A DNA stretch of 64,000 bases, from the NCBI RefSeq assembly GCF_011683955.1, contig NZ_JAAQPI010000022.1, forward strand, positions 24,398-88,397. Reading direction: 5' to 3'. Positions 44,587 to 54,124 of the stretch are shown here, one piece after another. The DNA is from Pseudomaricurvus alkylphenolicus. GTDB lineage: Bacteria > Pseudomonadota > Gammaproteobacteria > Pseudomonadales > Cellvibrionaceae. How positions within the stretch are numbered: position 1 is the first letter of the stretch; each line of letters opens with the position of its first letter. The position numbers were made by a program, and so were the translations under genes. The notes beneath the pieces are model-generated. The model searched no databases. It was not told the origin of the DNA and saw only the letters and a program-made list of their open reading frames with translations.

Positions 44587-45666
44587 TTATGCCGATTTTT
44601 TAGCGCATTCGACGGTCTCTAAATCACCCGAAATCGTCGACTGTGCTAGATTTGTGCTAATCGCTTTCGACTGTGCTAATTGGTCGGCGTACACCTTCAA
44701 ATGACTGGCCGACAAGTGCGCATATCGTTGGACCATTTCCGGTCCCGCCCAACCGCCCAATTCCTGCAAAACATAGAGCGGTGTGCCTTGCTGTATGTGC
44801 CAACTGGCCCAGGTATGCCTCAGGTCGTGCCAACGAAAATCGTCAATGTCGGCACGAACCAGAGCATCTCGCCAGGCGCGGGTGTTTGCCTTTTTGATGG
44901 GCTTGCCGCGAAACATAAACACAAAATCAGACGGTTTTTCCTGCTGCCTGTGTTCTTGTCTCTTTAGCAATGCCAAGGCATCCGCGTTCAGTGGCACAGG
45001 AATCGCTTTACGGGATTTGGATTGGTCCGGGTGGATCCAGGCGCAAGACCGGTTCATATCCACCTGGGACCACTGGAGCTGTGTGACATTGGCTTCACGC
45101 AAGCCGGTGGCCAGGGTGAAACGCACCATCTCCGCCAAATGATCAGGCAATTCCTCGAGCAAGCGATCAGCTTCCTCATGCGTTAACCAACGTACGCGTC
45201 GTTTAGGTTCCGGCAGCATTGGAACGTGGGTGGCTTTGTCGATCCACTCCCAGTCCGTTTGTGCCTTCTTCAAAATGGCGCGAATCACTTCCAGCAAACG
45301 ATTCACAGTGGCGTTCTTAACGCCCTCTGCAAGCTTTGCCTTGATGATCTGGTCAACGTCATCCCGGACAATTTCATCCAGGTTCTTATCGAAAAGATAG
45401 TCGTGTAGCCAGCGTAAAATGCGTACATCATTGATATACGTGGCTTTCACATCTTTCTTTTCTTCAAGCCAGCGTTCTACCGCGTCCTGCCACTTCCTTT
45501 TGGGTTTGTCGCCCATTTGAGCGACTCGCCAATAGTCCGATTTCAAGCAGTCTAGGAATTCTTGCGCTTGTCGTCGGTTGGTAGTTTTAGCAGATCGGCG
45601 TACTTGCTGGCCGTTGGGGGCGGTAAATCGCACCCACCACGTGTTGCCGCGTTTGTAGAGTGACAT
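44587..45666 (-). CDS. Tyrosine-type phage integrase
   Basis: 359 residues. Catalytic set: Arg in TGLREANVTQLQW, His-x-x-Arg in HDLRHTWASWHIQQG, and the nucleophile Tyr in MVQRYAHLSASHLKVYADQL; an N-terminal arm-binding domain precedes them (SLYKRGNTWWVRFTAPNGQQ). It is of the P4/phage-like family inserted at tRNA genes and points toward tRNA-Arg. It overlaps the excisionase-like gene by 115 bases in another frame. Confidence 0.95.
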   Translation of the reverse strand: MSLYKRGNTWWVRFTAPNGQQVRRSAKTTNRRQAQEFLDCLKSDYWRVAQMGDKPKRKWQDAVERWLEEKKDVKATYINDVRILRWLHDYLFDKNLDEIVRDDVDQIIKAKLAEGVKNATVNRLLEVIRAILKKAQTDWEWIDKATHVPMLPEPKRRVRWLTHEEADRLLEELPDHLAEMVRFTLATGLREANVTQLQWSQVDMNRSCAWIHPDQSKSRKAIPVPLNADALALLKRQEHRQQEKPSDFVFMFRGKPIKKANTRAWRDALVRADIDDFRWHDLRHTWASWHIQQGTPLYVLQELGGWAGPEMVQRYAHLSASHLKVYADQLAQSKAISTNLAQSTISGDLETVECAKKSA

Positions 45667-45890
45667 AGGCGTCTCTCCTGTCTGTCACTTAGCGGCGTTT
45701 GCTCACCATTAGGATACAAAGAACGTAGGTAGGCGACAAGGTCGGACTGTAAAAATACCCAGCATTTTCCGGGTTTGGCGCCTTTAATGATGCCTTGCTT
45801 GGCTTTGCGGCGGACGACGGCGGGTGACATCTTAAGGAATGCTGCGGATTCGATGAGATCTAGGGTGACTTCTTGGTTGTTGGGTTTCAT
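45552..45890 (-). CDS. Helix-turn-helix excisionase-like protein
   Basis: 112 residues from the ATG at 45890 (the frame runs further upstream without a better start). The HTH (VTLDLIESAAFLKMSPAVVRRKAKQG) and the following GKCWVFLQSDLVAYLRSLYP are those of small AlpA/Xis-type proteins in Pseudomonas islands, and the tail CHSTNAATRGGCDLPPPTASKYADLL is typical of that group. The C-terminal 38 codons overlap the integrase start. It likely directs excision or regulates the integrase. Confidence 0.8.
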   Translation of the reverse strand: MKPNNQEVTLDLIESAAFLKMSPAVVRRKAKQGIIKGAKPGKCWVFLQSDLVAYLRSLYPNGEQTPLSDRQERRLCHSTNAATRGGCDLPPPTASKYADLLKLPTDDKRKNS

Positions 45891-46622
45891 GGGGTTGCCT
45901 GAGTGAATATCGGCAGGAACAGTGTAATAAAGTTGCCGAACAGAAAAAGGGAAAACCCCTGCTGTGCAAGTACGGAATATTCTTAATGACGTGCTATACC
46001 ACCCTTTCTTATTATTGTTTACAGTGAAACCATTGGTATAGGTGACGCCTATTGTCATAATTCGGCGATTCTGTCCCGCATTCTTTTTAGAGAAACTTGG
46101 GGGGGTGAGAGCAGAGGCACCATCAACAGTGTACTATTGTGATGGAACTATATGGCTCGATGGCTCGTCAAAAATAGGTGAGAAATTGGCCTCAAAACAC
46201 TCATCAGAACGGGGAGCGAGACTTTCGGAAGCGTAATCTTCTCAGTGGTTCCGTGGAAAGTTCAATAAACGAAGGCGCAAGTTCGTACCGGGAAAGTATA
46301 ATTCCTTGACGGCGCAAATTAGACTCATTGGGAGCTGGGCGTCAGGTGTGCGAACGAAGGTTGGTTGTTAAATGAACAGGTTTCAGGGCAATACTCTGCC
46401 GCTGAGGGGCGCTTGAACCATAATACGTTGGCCTGAGATTGACAATATGGCGGGGCGCGTCGTACATTGTGCGCACTTTATGCGCTTCATAGCGCCAAAG
46501 TGTATACGAATCAATAAATCTGCTTTTCACCACTTCCGTCTGTACCTGGTTTGAAATGGCGGGCGTTCTTATCCAAGTGTGAGAATGTGCAGAAATCGAA
46601 GGCAATCGTTAGGGATGATTAA
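45891..46622. other. Island stretch without a supported gene
   Basis: 732 AT-rich bases between the excisionase-like gene and the two-gene operon. Short frames occur (46042-46236 plus; 46342-46605 minus) but none has a recognisable domain or a convincing ribosome site. It probably holds the promoters of both flanking genes and perhaps remnants of older insertions. TAGGGAT precedes the ATG at 46623. Confidence 0.5.
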
Positions 46623-47666
46623 ATGTCTGAAGATGATACAACTGCTACGCTTTCCGTTCTCCATCACCTAAATTTAACAGCTGACTCCGTGGGTTCGCCG
46701 ATTCCTATTGAGTCCGACAGCGACTTCGAATCTTACATAGCCAAGCTTATGGAAGATTTCTATGACCCAAGACGCTTCAAATCCTATCACTTTGCGTCGG
46801 AAACCACTGAAGTTGCGACTGCACTAAAAGGCGTTACTGCAGCAAATTGGAGCCAGCGCGCGCAAATAGTCGCCGAACGCCTACACCGTGTAGAAATTGC
46901 AACGCAAAAATCTGTGAGCCAGCTAGTAGAACTACGGTCGGGTAGTTTGGTGCAGATATATACACAGATCAATGGGCAACAGGCGATTATTATTACGAAG
47001 GTTGACCATAGCGAATTTCTCGATGAAAGTGAGCTCAAAAGCCGACTGGGACTTCCCTTTCGTCAACGTATCCAAAAATCGATGGTTGCTTTATTCGAAG
47101 ACGAAACTACAATCGCCGAAATTCGGGTGAGTGATACCAATGCAAAGATTTCGGTCTATTGGTGGAAGGATTTTTTAGAGCTTGAAGAGCTAAAGACTTC
47201 GGAAAAAAACACTCAAACCTCATTTGCAGCTATAGATAAAACGTTGCGTGCTCAGCTACACAAAAAAAATAAGAAGAGTGATTTTTGGGCACTACGAAAC
47301 GCAGTTATTGGTTACTTTCAGACTCAGCAATCATTTGCCTTTGATATGTTCGTCGATACCGTATTTAGTCAATATCAGCCCGACGATCCCAGTATCGATG
47401 TGCAGAAGCTTATCAAGGACATCAAACAATTACCCGACAGGCACAAATTTGATACCCAGTTTACGATTGCTCATCATGAGATAAAGGCTAAGATAAAAGA
47501 CACGATTAAGCTCTCCAGCAATTTGGAACTCAAAATCACAGGTGACATCCCGGACATGAAAAATGTCATCCTGGCTAAGCGATCAGCGGATGGGCGAAAA
47601 TACATCCAAATATTCTCTGAACGGGGCTATGACGAATTCGCAAAAATGGAGAGTGAACCCTCGTGA
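46623..47666 (+). CDS. NA37/NdpA-like protein, first gene of a two-gene island operon
   Basis: 347 residues, soluble, no signal or membrane segment. It resembles nucleoid-associated NA37/NdpA (YejK) proteins: length, an N-terminal SVLHHLNLTAD-like opening, IIITKVDHSEFLDESELKS at about 125-143, SVYWWKDFLELEELKTSEKNTQ near 180-202 (an 'nT' region follows the FL motif), and a C-terminal IKLSSNLELKITGDIPD strand region. The match is partial and I hold it loosely. Overlapping GTGA with the next gene indicates coupling. Codon use is more AT-rich than the core. Confidence 0.5.
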   Translation: MSEDDTTATLSVLHHLNLTADSVGSPIPIESDSDFESYIAKLMEDFYDPRRFKSYHFASETTEVATALKGVTAANWSQRAQIVAERLHRVEIATQKSVSQLVELRSGSLVQIYTQINGQQAIIITKVDHSEFLDESELKSRLGLPFRQRIQKSMVALFEDETTIAEIRVSDTNAKISVYWWKDFLELEELKTSEKNTQTSFAAIDKTLRAQLHKKNKKSDFWALRNAVIGYFQTQQSFAFDMFVDTVFSQYQPDDPSIDVQKLIKDIKQLPDRHKFDTQFTIAHHEIKAKIKDTIKLSSNLELKITGDIPDMKNVILAKRSADGRKYIQIFSERGYDEFAKMESEPS

Positions 47667-50134
47667 ACGCGATAAAGGAAATCGCAAGCAGGTTTTCTTC
47701 AAGTTATTGTCAACAGGATTGTAGAGAAAACAACCGAGAATTTGTGGTGTCGTTTTCATTGGGCAACCTAAAGTTGCCGATCGAAGAGGAATTGCTTCAC
47801 GCATTGCGCATGCTACCAGAGCGTGATAACTGTGAGTTGATTTTGACTCTCGAGAACCAAGATGACATCCATTTACTCCACTCAGATGGAGAGCTCTCTG
47901 GCTCCTTGTCTGAGTTGCAAACAGCTATTGAGCTGAAGAATGCGGATGAAAGTTGTACACTGACGGTCCAAGTAACCAAGCACTCGGCTAACCGACTATC
48001 GTCGATCTATAATCTAGAGTGTATGTCGCAGTTTTGGCAGTCGGGCAGCGTAGTCGATGCAATTGAACGCTACAGTTTGGCGTCAGCGGATGTGGACTGC
48101 TTTGAAGTACTAGATATTGACGAGCCCTTTACCGTGGGGAATGTTCTTTTTAGGCCCCAACACTCTCAAATTGAGCACAAATTTTGCGTCTCAGCAGCGG
48201 AGCGCCAGGTACTTATTCAAAAGCGTGACGAAATTTGTCACTTCGCCAATGCTGCCTCTGTACACTGCTTACCTAACGACTTTGTGGTGAGTGGCACGTG
48301 TTCTCTGGATAGCGTTGTTGGCCTGTTCAATCAACTTCGGAAAATAACCTCATTAGTTTATATTTGCGACTTTTCCAAGTTTGACGTCAACGGCGACATT
48401 CACCTTCGCATGAATGGCTATCGTCTATATTCATGCGACATTCGAAGGGAAGATGGATTTAGTGCGATAATATCTGAAGATTATTTTAGAATTTATCAGT
48501 GGATTTACGACACTGGAAATTCGATCGATAAGGCTGGATTAGCGCGAAACGTTGTTACGTTGCATATACTAAATGAAGACCTTCTGCAGTTGGAGTCAGA
48601 TACGCTGACTTCAATCGAATCGGGGTTTCAAATTTACCTAAAGGAGAATGTAAAGCAGTACATAGAGATAAAAAATAAACTGTCTGAGTTCATTCAGTTA
48701 TCCTCAGATAAGGCTGCGAATATCGTAAGCTCTTTTGGCATGCACCTCAAAAACAGTACATGGACGATGTACTCCTTTTTTGCCTCAATATTTCTCATTC
48801 GTTTGCTGAGCAATAAGCAAGGGAGCTTGGTTTCGAATGAGGTGTTTGCGTCGTTTTTCGTGTTTGCCCTAATTGCCCTATTCATGATGTTGTTTGCGCG
48901 ATGGGAGCTCCACAAAGAAAAAGAGCGATTTGTTATTGCCTATGAGGCGATCAAAGAGCGGTATAAAGACCTTCTGTCGAAGAATGATTTAGAGAAGATT
49001 CTGGCCCACGATAAACAGCATGTCAGCGACATTCAGTACATCAACACTAAGTCAAAATGGTTGACGACGGTCTGGATTGCTGTGCTTGTGGTTTTGTTTC
49101 TTTTCGTTTTTGGTTTCTGGTCTATAGGTGCCAATAATCAGTCCGTGATAGTTAATGATATTTCCGTCAATGAAGGGACTGCACAGCCCACGGGTAGCGA
49201 AGTGAGTTCTCTCCAGAAGAGAATTGCATCGCTTGTTCACGACGTGGAAAAAATCAAAGGCAGTGTTGATTCCTTGGGGCAGGTTGAGGCTGAAGGTGGT
49301 TTTTCGGAGTGGTGGATCTTGCTAGTTCTCATTACCGCTGTAGTCATAGGTATAGTGATTATCAGGCTCTCTTCCAAGAAAGACCCTCTATTACTGTGGA
49401 CACAGCGCAGTCTAGCGGTACTGTCTGTAGCCACTGCGTTTGTCTCTTTGCTGATCATGATTGACACCCAATGGCATTGGTTTAGCGATAAACCTGCCCC
49501 CGTATTGGCAGTCTTTAAAGTGGATGACAAAGATAACATAGTCGAAACGATGCCCCTACTGCTGGTTAATTCCACTGACAATGACTCCAGCAGTTCGACG
49601 CAACCCGTAGCAAATTTTATGATTCCCTTTGAAGAGGCTTCATGTTCCGACTCACAAGATCGTTTACAGTGGGATGGGGTTAAAACGACACCAAGGTTTG
49701 AAAGCTTCATTCGCAGGCTCGGCAAAAACATCGCTTCCTGCGCCTCAGATATCCATCCAGTAGTTATACAGGTCAAGGGTTTTTCCAGTTCTTCGGAGGT
49801 CAACAATTTTCAGCAGTGTAATCATGCGAAGAACAGTGATGAGGCAAATCTAATCATTGCTAACGCGCGTCGAGACCGGGTTGTTCAGCTCTTGTCCGCT
49901 CAGGCTGGGCCATGGGTTGATGTTCAGCCACACAATTGGGATAACGGGGTTGAGGGCATGGTAGCAAACCGACAATTCAATGACAGGATAGATGATCAAC
50001 GCTATAGCTCCTCTCGTGGTATGTTCAATCGCCGCGTTGAGGTAGCTTTTCTTGAAATTGGACGATGCACGGTTCCTGACGTGCGCTCGATACCGATCAC
50101 AGTCTCTGATAAATCTGTAGCAGCAGGTAGTTAA
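47663..50134 (+). CDS. Multi-span membrane protein with C-terminal OmpA-like domain
   Basis: 823 residues from GTG 47663. N-terminal soluble part (1-360) has no recognised domain. Hydrophobic helices are at about 367-385, 395-412, 467-488, 549-568 and 582-601, with a charged helical segment (about 415-455) between the second and third. The C-terminal 680-797 resembles an OmpA-like peptidoglycan-binding domain (VVIQVKGFSSSSEVNN; ANLIIANARRDRVVQLL; MFNRRVEVAF). The order differs from MotB or ZorB, where one helix precedes the domain. A role in envelope sensing or defence is inferred from the island setting only. Confidence 0.6.
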   Translation: MNAIKEIASRFSSSYCQQDCRENNREFVVSFSLGNLKLPIEEELLHALRMLPERDNCELILTLENQDDIHLLHSDGELSGSLSELQTAIELKNADESCTLTVQVTKHSANRLSSIYNLECMSQFWQSGSVVDAIERYSLASADVDCFEVLDIDEPFTVGNVLFRPQHSQIEHKFCVSAAERQVLIQKRDEICHFANAASVHCLPNDFVVSGTCSLDSVVGLFNQLRKITSLVYICDFSKFDVNGDIHLRMNGYRLYSCDIRREDGFSAIISEDYFRIYQWIYDTGNSIDKAGLARNVVTLHILNEDLLQLESDTLTSIESGFQIYLKENVKQYIEIKNKLSEFIQLSSDKAANIVSSFGMHLKNSTWTMYSFFASIFLIRLLSNKQGSLVSNEVFASFFVFALIALFMMLFARWELHKEKERFVIAYEAIKERYKDLLSKNDLEKILAHDKQHVSDIQYINTKSKWLTTVWIAVLVVLFLFVFGFWSIGANNQSVIVNDISVNEGTAQPTGSEVSSLQKRIASLVHDVEKIKGSVDSLGQVEAEGGFSEWWILLVLITAVVIGIVIIRLSSKKDPLLLWTQRSLAVLSVATAFVSLLIMIDTQWHWFSDKPAPVLAVFKVDDKDNIVETMPLLLVNSTDNDSSSSTQPVANFMIPFEEASCSDSQDRLQWDGVKTTPRFESFIRRLGKNIASCASDIHPVVIQVKGFSSSSEVNNFQQCNHAKNSDEANLIIANARRDRVVQLLSAQAGPWVDVQPHNWDNGVEGMVANRQFNDRIDDQRYSSSRGMFNRRVEVAFLEIGRCTVPDVRSIPITVSDKSVAAGS

Positions 50135-50267
50135 TTCGAAAGTTTGTCTTCAAGCTAGAGTTCAGAGTGAGCTGAGATCGTCAGGTGGGGTAATTTCTGG
50201 CTTTCTGATTCGGTTTGCTCTCGTTCTATCTCAAGTGGCTTGCAGCCGATTTTCGATTGCTTCGCCA

Positions 50268-50598
50268 TTATCCCAGTTTGGCGGTCCGATTTTTTTCGTC
50301 TACAGTTCCACCACTTTCTAACCTAACGGAAACATTCCCAAATTTAACCAGCAGCCCCTTACATATTTTTCCAGCTGCCTGTGGAACGCTATTTCGCCAC
50401 GGCGAATGCATACATAATTGAATGATCGAATCGTCTTCCAAGCAACTCAATAGTCGTGCCAAGCCATATACGGCCATGGTGATATGTATCCACCGGTGTA
50501 ACGTCTGTCTCGTCTTCTGCCGGTCCAGATGCTAACTCTAACTGGCTGAACATCGACTCAATGGACCAGCGAAGTCCGTAAGACGCAATAACCTCCAA
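50268..50598 (-). pseudogene. Frameshifted DDE transposase remnant
   Basis: In one minus frame (to 50389) EVIASYGLRWSIESMFSQLE is the C-terminal catalytic-region motif of a DDE transposase; in another frame the continuation RQTLHRWIHITMAVYGLARLL appears and runs to a stop at 50268 (PWRNSVPQAAGKICKGL). The two only make one protein if a frameshift near 50505-50520 is assumed. No N-terminal part or terminal repeats are seen. It is a decayed insertion sequence. Confidence 0.75.
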
Positions 50599-50940
50599 AG
50601 ATATTCGGAACGTGGTTAAGAAAATTTGTTTACTGCTTGATGATCAAAACCTTTCTGCAGATGAATTCAGCGAGCTTGCGAAGACAGGGGACTAACGTCA
50701 GTCGCTTGAGATGCTGGGATTCTAGCGGTTTCTGCGCGCCACCTAAGCCGAATGGCCTCTTGGGAGCAATTGACACTGAAGGCCATGACACCGGTGAGGC
50801 TAAAAGCTCGTCGATCGGAGCCGAAACCTCTTGATTCTTATATCTCGCCGACTTTTGCAATTCTGCTGCCCACGGATTAATTGGCGACTTCGAGCCCGAT
50901 GGGTTAAGCTATACTCTCCACAGACCGGATACAGTGATTG
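50599..50940. other. Gap between transposase remnant and marR
   Basis: 342 bases with overlapping short frames on both strands (50630-50860 minus, 50637-50834 plus) but no recognisable gene. It may be more decayed insertion-sequence DNA. A TTG at 50938 and ATG at 50941 start the next gene. The stretch 50135-50267 likewise shows nothing. Confidence 0.4.
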
Positions 50941-51519
50941 ATGACCAAGCTAACAGATTCTGATATCGATTGGCGCCAGGATAATTTTGGCCGTCTACTT
51001 CTCAATGCATTCAAATTCACTGAGGAAGGTATTCTTGAGGAATTGTATAATGCCAATTTCACTGATCTTCGAATTGTACACTTGGGCGTGTTCCGTCAGA
51101 TTGATGATGACGGTACGCGACTCACGGAGATTGCAGAACGCATTGGTATTACCAAACAAGCGATGATGTACCTGGTAAATGAATGTGAAGATATGGGCTA
51201 TTTGGAGAGAAAATCAGATCCGACCGATGGTCGTGCGAAAATCGTAAGATTTACCCCCAAAGGTAAAAAGCTGATGAAGCGGGCCAAACAGATAATTGCT
51301 GATCAAGAAGAAGCTTTGGAAAAGCTTATTGGTAAGAATAATGCCAAAATTACCAAAGCAGCTTTGAGAAAAATCGGAGAACAGCATTTTCTCAGTCAAC
51401 CTTCGAATAGCGAAACCAGCAGAAGTTCAGGGCTAAGGTCAAAGCTTACAAAGTCATCAGGGCGGCCTCCCAAGATTTTTCAGGGCGGCGGCGCCATAAA
51501 GGATGGCGCCAAGGGGTAA
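50941..51519 (+). CDS. MarR-family transcriptional regulator
   Basis: 192 residues from ATG 50941. Winged-helix MarR domain: LGVFRQIDDDGTRLTEIAERIGITKQAMMYLVNE (recognition helix) and YLERKSDPTDGRAKIVRFT (wing). After residue about 150 a 40-residue basic, Ser-rich tail follows (SGRPPKIFQGGGAIKDGAKG), longer than usual and coded partly by a GGCGCCAT / ATGGCGCC hairpin (51490-51510). It heads the catabolic cluster and is the natural candidate regulator. Confidence 0.85.
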   Translation: MTKLTDSDIDWRQDNFGRLLLNAFKFTEEGILEELYNANFTDLRIVHLGVFRQIDDDGTRLTEIAERIGITKQAMMYLVNECEDMGYLERKSDPTDGRAKIVRFTPKGKKLMKRAKQIIADQEEALEKLIGKNNAKITKAALRKIGEQHFLSQPSNSETSRSSGLRSKLTKSSGRPPKIFQGGGAIKDGAKG

Positions 51520-51666
51520 ATCGAATATTCCCCGCATTACTAGCCCTTAGAAGAAAGTCGTGACCTCTCTACCCGCAACTATTACTGTAGTGTGTGCTTC
51601 GAAGTGCTGGTAGAGAGCCGATAGATATCAGCCTCTACACTACCCACTCGTTAGGTGGACATTACA

Positions 51667-53946
51667 CTAGAACTCATAGATAGCGCGTAAGCCAAATTCC
51701 CTGGGGGCACCGGGTACAGAATAAGAGCGTTTGCCCGCTACTGACAAAATGGCCTGATTCTGCTCCTGATTAGTAATATAGTATTTGTCAGACAGATTGT
51801 TGACAAATGCGATCAGAGTAAATCTTTCAAGATAAGCTGTGATTTGAGCGTCCACCACGCCATACGAATCCATCTCCAGGAAAGGCACTGCATCCGTTCC
51901 GTCACCGATAAACTTATCACCAATGTAGCGGTAGGTGACACTCGGAGTGATTTCTACATCCTTGACTCTAAAGTTGTAGGACGCAGAAAAAGAGCCTGAT
52001 AACTCCGGTACTTCGGGCAACCGCTGACCAGCTCGGGAATATAGCATCGCGCCCCCGCCTACTGGTACCTGGTCGTATTCCTTAAACTCTGAATCAACGT
52101 AGGACAGAGACAAAGACAGCTCCAGGGCCTCTGTTGGGCGTGCTAACACCTCCAGCTCCAGCCCCCTTGTTTCCGCTTCTCCCGCGTTGGCGGTCGAAGG
52201 AATGAAGATCCCGCCCCCAATATCGACCCGGGTGGCAAGCTGCATTTCTTCGATCTCTGTAAGGAAAAGAGCGGCATTCATCTGCACCGTGTCGTCAAGA
52301 AAGCGGCTCTTCAATCCCAGCTCATAGCTAGTCGATTCCTCGTTATCAAGTGATTGATTTTGCTCTGGTGTATTTGGAACTTCTTTGGTGAAACCGCCCC
52401 CTTTGAATCCGGTTGCCACCGACATGTAGGCCATCGTACTGCTGTTGAAGTCGTAGTTAAGTGAAAAGCTCGGTGAGATACCCGCATAATCATCACTTCT
52501 TTCGAGCTCATTGTCGGCGCTTACCGCACCACCGAGTACGTCAACAAATAGATCCGGAGCCTGATCCACCTCCTCGTAGGAGTATCGTAATCCGAAGGTT
52601 GCATTTAGTTGATCGGTAATCGCAAAACCCAACTGCCCGAATAAGGCCACACCCTTACGTTCAATATTCACGTCATCCCGCACAATCGCTGGAAACCCGG
52701 GACCGACTGCATTAATAAGTAGGTTAGACCCCCCCACAGTTGTGTTGGGAGCCGTGTTCAACGTGCGGTTTTGAATCAGCTCTTCAGAAAACAGATAGAG
52801 ACCACCGATATAACTGATTCTCTCGCTATCGTTGGATGCAAGTCGAATCTCTTGAGACAATATTTCCTGTTCGGTTGTAGCATTATTGATAGCTAATGCA
52901 TCGACGCCATCTACGTCATATTGATCGATCGATTCAACATAACGGTACCCGGTGATAGATGTCAATGTGAAGTCTCGGAAATCATAGTCAAAAGTCGCAC
53001 CGGCACCGTAGCTCTCAACTTCTGTGGTCTGTTCGTCTTCGGAAAAAGTGGTGTACTTTTTACCTGCCAGAGCATGGTTCTCTGTATAAGAGCCCACTCC
53101 AATCCCCGTATTTGGATCGTCAATCCGGTAGCGGATCCCTTTGCTGGCGTCTCCCAAAGCGTTGAAGCGGCCTTCGCTCTTACGATAATCAACGAAAACT
53201 GTGAAGTCTGAAGCTTCCGATATATTGAACGCTAATTTCGCTCTGCCGCCGTAGGTTTCGCGATCATCCTGTTCTTCATTGCGAACGACATTCTTAACGA
53301 ATCCGTCAGTCTTGGTACCAAATATCGATAACGAAGCACCAATATAATCAGTTAATCCTCCGGATAAGGATATGGCTGTCTTGTAGGCGTCAAACTCTGA
53401 GATCTCGACATTGACCTTGCCGGTGAATTCGTCGCTAGGTGCTTTTGATACTATATTTAGTGCTCCCGCCAGGGTGTTGCGTCCGAAAAGTGACCCCTGG
53501 GGCCCTCTCAGAACCTCTACTCGCGCTACATCCAAAAATTCCGACGACCAGCCTAGGCTGGGCATATAGATTCCGTCGACAAATACGCCCACAGAGGGCT
53601 CCACTACCGGAGACGACCCTACACCACGGATGGTCAAATAGAATTGTTCATCATTCTTACGTTGTCCAGCCTGAGAATAGTAAAGTCCGGGAGCTAGCGA
53701 GAATAGATCTTCAGCGTTTTCCAACCCTTTAACTTCAAGATCTTGACCGCTGATTGCGGACACGGCAACGGGGATATCCTGCAGGGTTTCTTCCCGTTTT
53801 CTCGCAGTGACCACTATCTCTTCGAAAGCCGAAAAACCGTCATTGCCCAGTGTAGATCCTTCGTCGTTTGCTAATGTGGCTTCAGGTATGGCTGTCATCG
53901 ACACAAAAAATGATGCTGCTACGTTCACCTTGTAATTCTTCTTCAT
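51667..53946 (-). CDS. TonB-dependent outer-membrane receptor
   Basis: 759 residues. Signal peptide (about 1-25), a TonB box region EEIVVTARKREETLQDIPVAVSAI, plug domain with LTIRGVGSS and RVEVLRGPQGSLFGRNTLAGALNIVS, and a 22-strand barrel ending in the aromatic GLRAIYEF. It belongs to the sphingomonad-like group of receptors that import hydrophobic catabolic substrates rather than siderophores, judged by the absence of Fur box and by neighbours. It is transcribed toward marR, with the MFS gene upstream on the same strand. Confidence 0.92.
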   Translation of the reverse strand: MKKNYKVNVAASFFVSMTAIPEATLANDEGSTLGNDGFSAFEEIVVTARKREETLQDIPVAVSAISGQDLEVKGLENAEDLFSLAPGLYYSQAGQRKNDEQFYLTIRGVGSSPVVEPSVGVFVDGIYMPSLGWSSEFLDVARVEVLRGPQGSLFGRNTLAGALNIVSKAPSDEFTGKVNVEISEFDAYKTAISLSGGLTDYIGASLSIFGTKTDGFVKNVVRNEEQDDRETYGGRAKLAFNISEASDFTVFVDYRKSEGRFNALGDASKGIRYRIDDPNTGIGVGSYTENHALAGKKYTTFSEDEQTTEVESYGAGATFDYDFRDFTLTSITGYRYVESIDQYDVDGVDALAINNATTEQEILSQEIRLASNDSERISYIGGLYLFSEELIQNRTLNTAPNTTVGGSNLLINAVGPGFPAIVRDDVNIERKGVALFGQLGFAITDQLNATFGLRYSYEEVDQAPDLFVDVLGGAVSADNELERSDDYAGISPSFSLNYDFNSSTMAYMSVATGFKGGGFTKEVPNTPEQNQSLDNEESTSYELGLKSRFLDDTVQMNAALFLTEIEEMQLATRVDIGGGIFIPSTANAGEAETRGLELEVLARPTEALELSLSLSYVDSEFKEYDQVPVGGGAMLYSRAGQRLPEVPELSGSFSASYNFRVKDVEITPSVTYRYIGDKFIGDGTDAVPFLEMDSYGVVDAQITAYLERFTLIAFVNNLSDKYYITNQEQNQAILSVAGKRSYSVPGAPREFGLRAIYEF

Positions 53947-54020
53947 GGTATTCTCCCACTGTTTTTATAACAAAAATTTGATTTGCTCTAGATTATTCTC
54001 GTAAATCCATTAGCCTCCCA

Positions 54021-54032
54021 ATAATAGTAATA
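54021..54032. promoter_or_regulatory. Third copy-like site of the cluster motif
   Basis: ATAATAGTAATA matches the first 12 bases of the motif ATACTAGTAATATTTA (58751, 61777) at 11 positions, and a TATATTTA follows six bases later. It lies 75 bases before the receptor start. It may be a related operator half. Confidence 0.35.
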
Positions 54033-54124
54033 ACTATATTTACCCATTTTCCAGCGAAACCCAAACTAGTAAACACTACAATCTGAACGAGAATAGGGTT
54101 GTTCGTTCGTGGTAATTCCTAAGT

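Noticed and set aside
46342..46605. 87-residue minus-strand frame in the island
   Set aside because: No domain, no convincing ribosome site, and skewed composition; cannot be supported as a gene.
47663..50134. Assignment as ZorB or MotB
   Set aside because: Those have one N-terminal helix before the OmpA domain; here a 360-residue soluble part and about five helices come first, and no ZorA/MotA-like neighbour exists.
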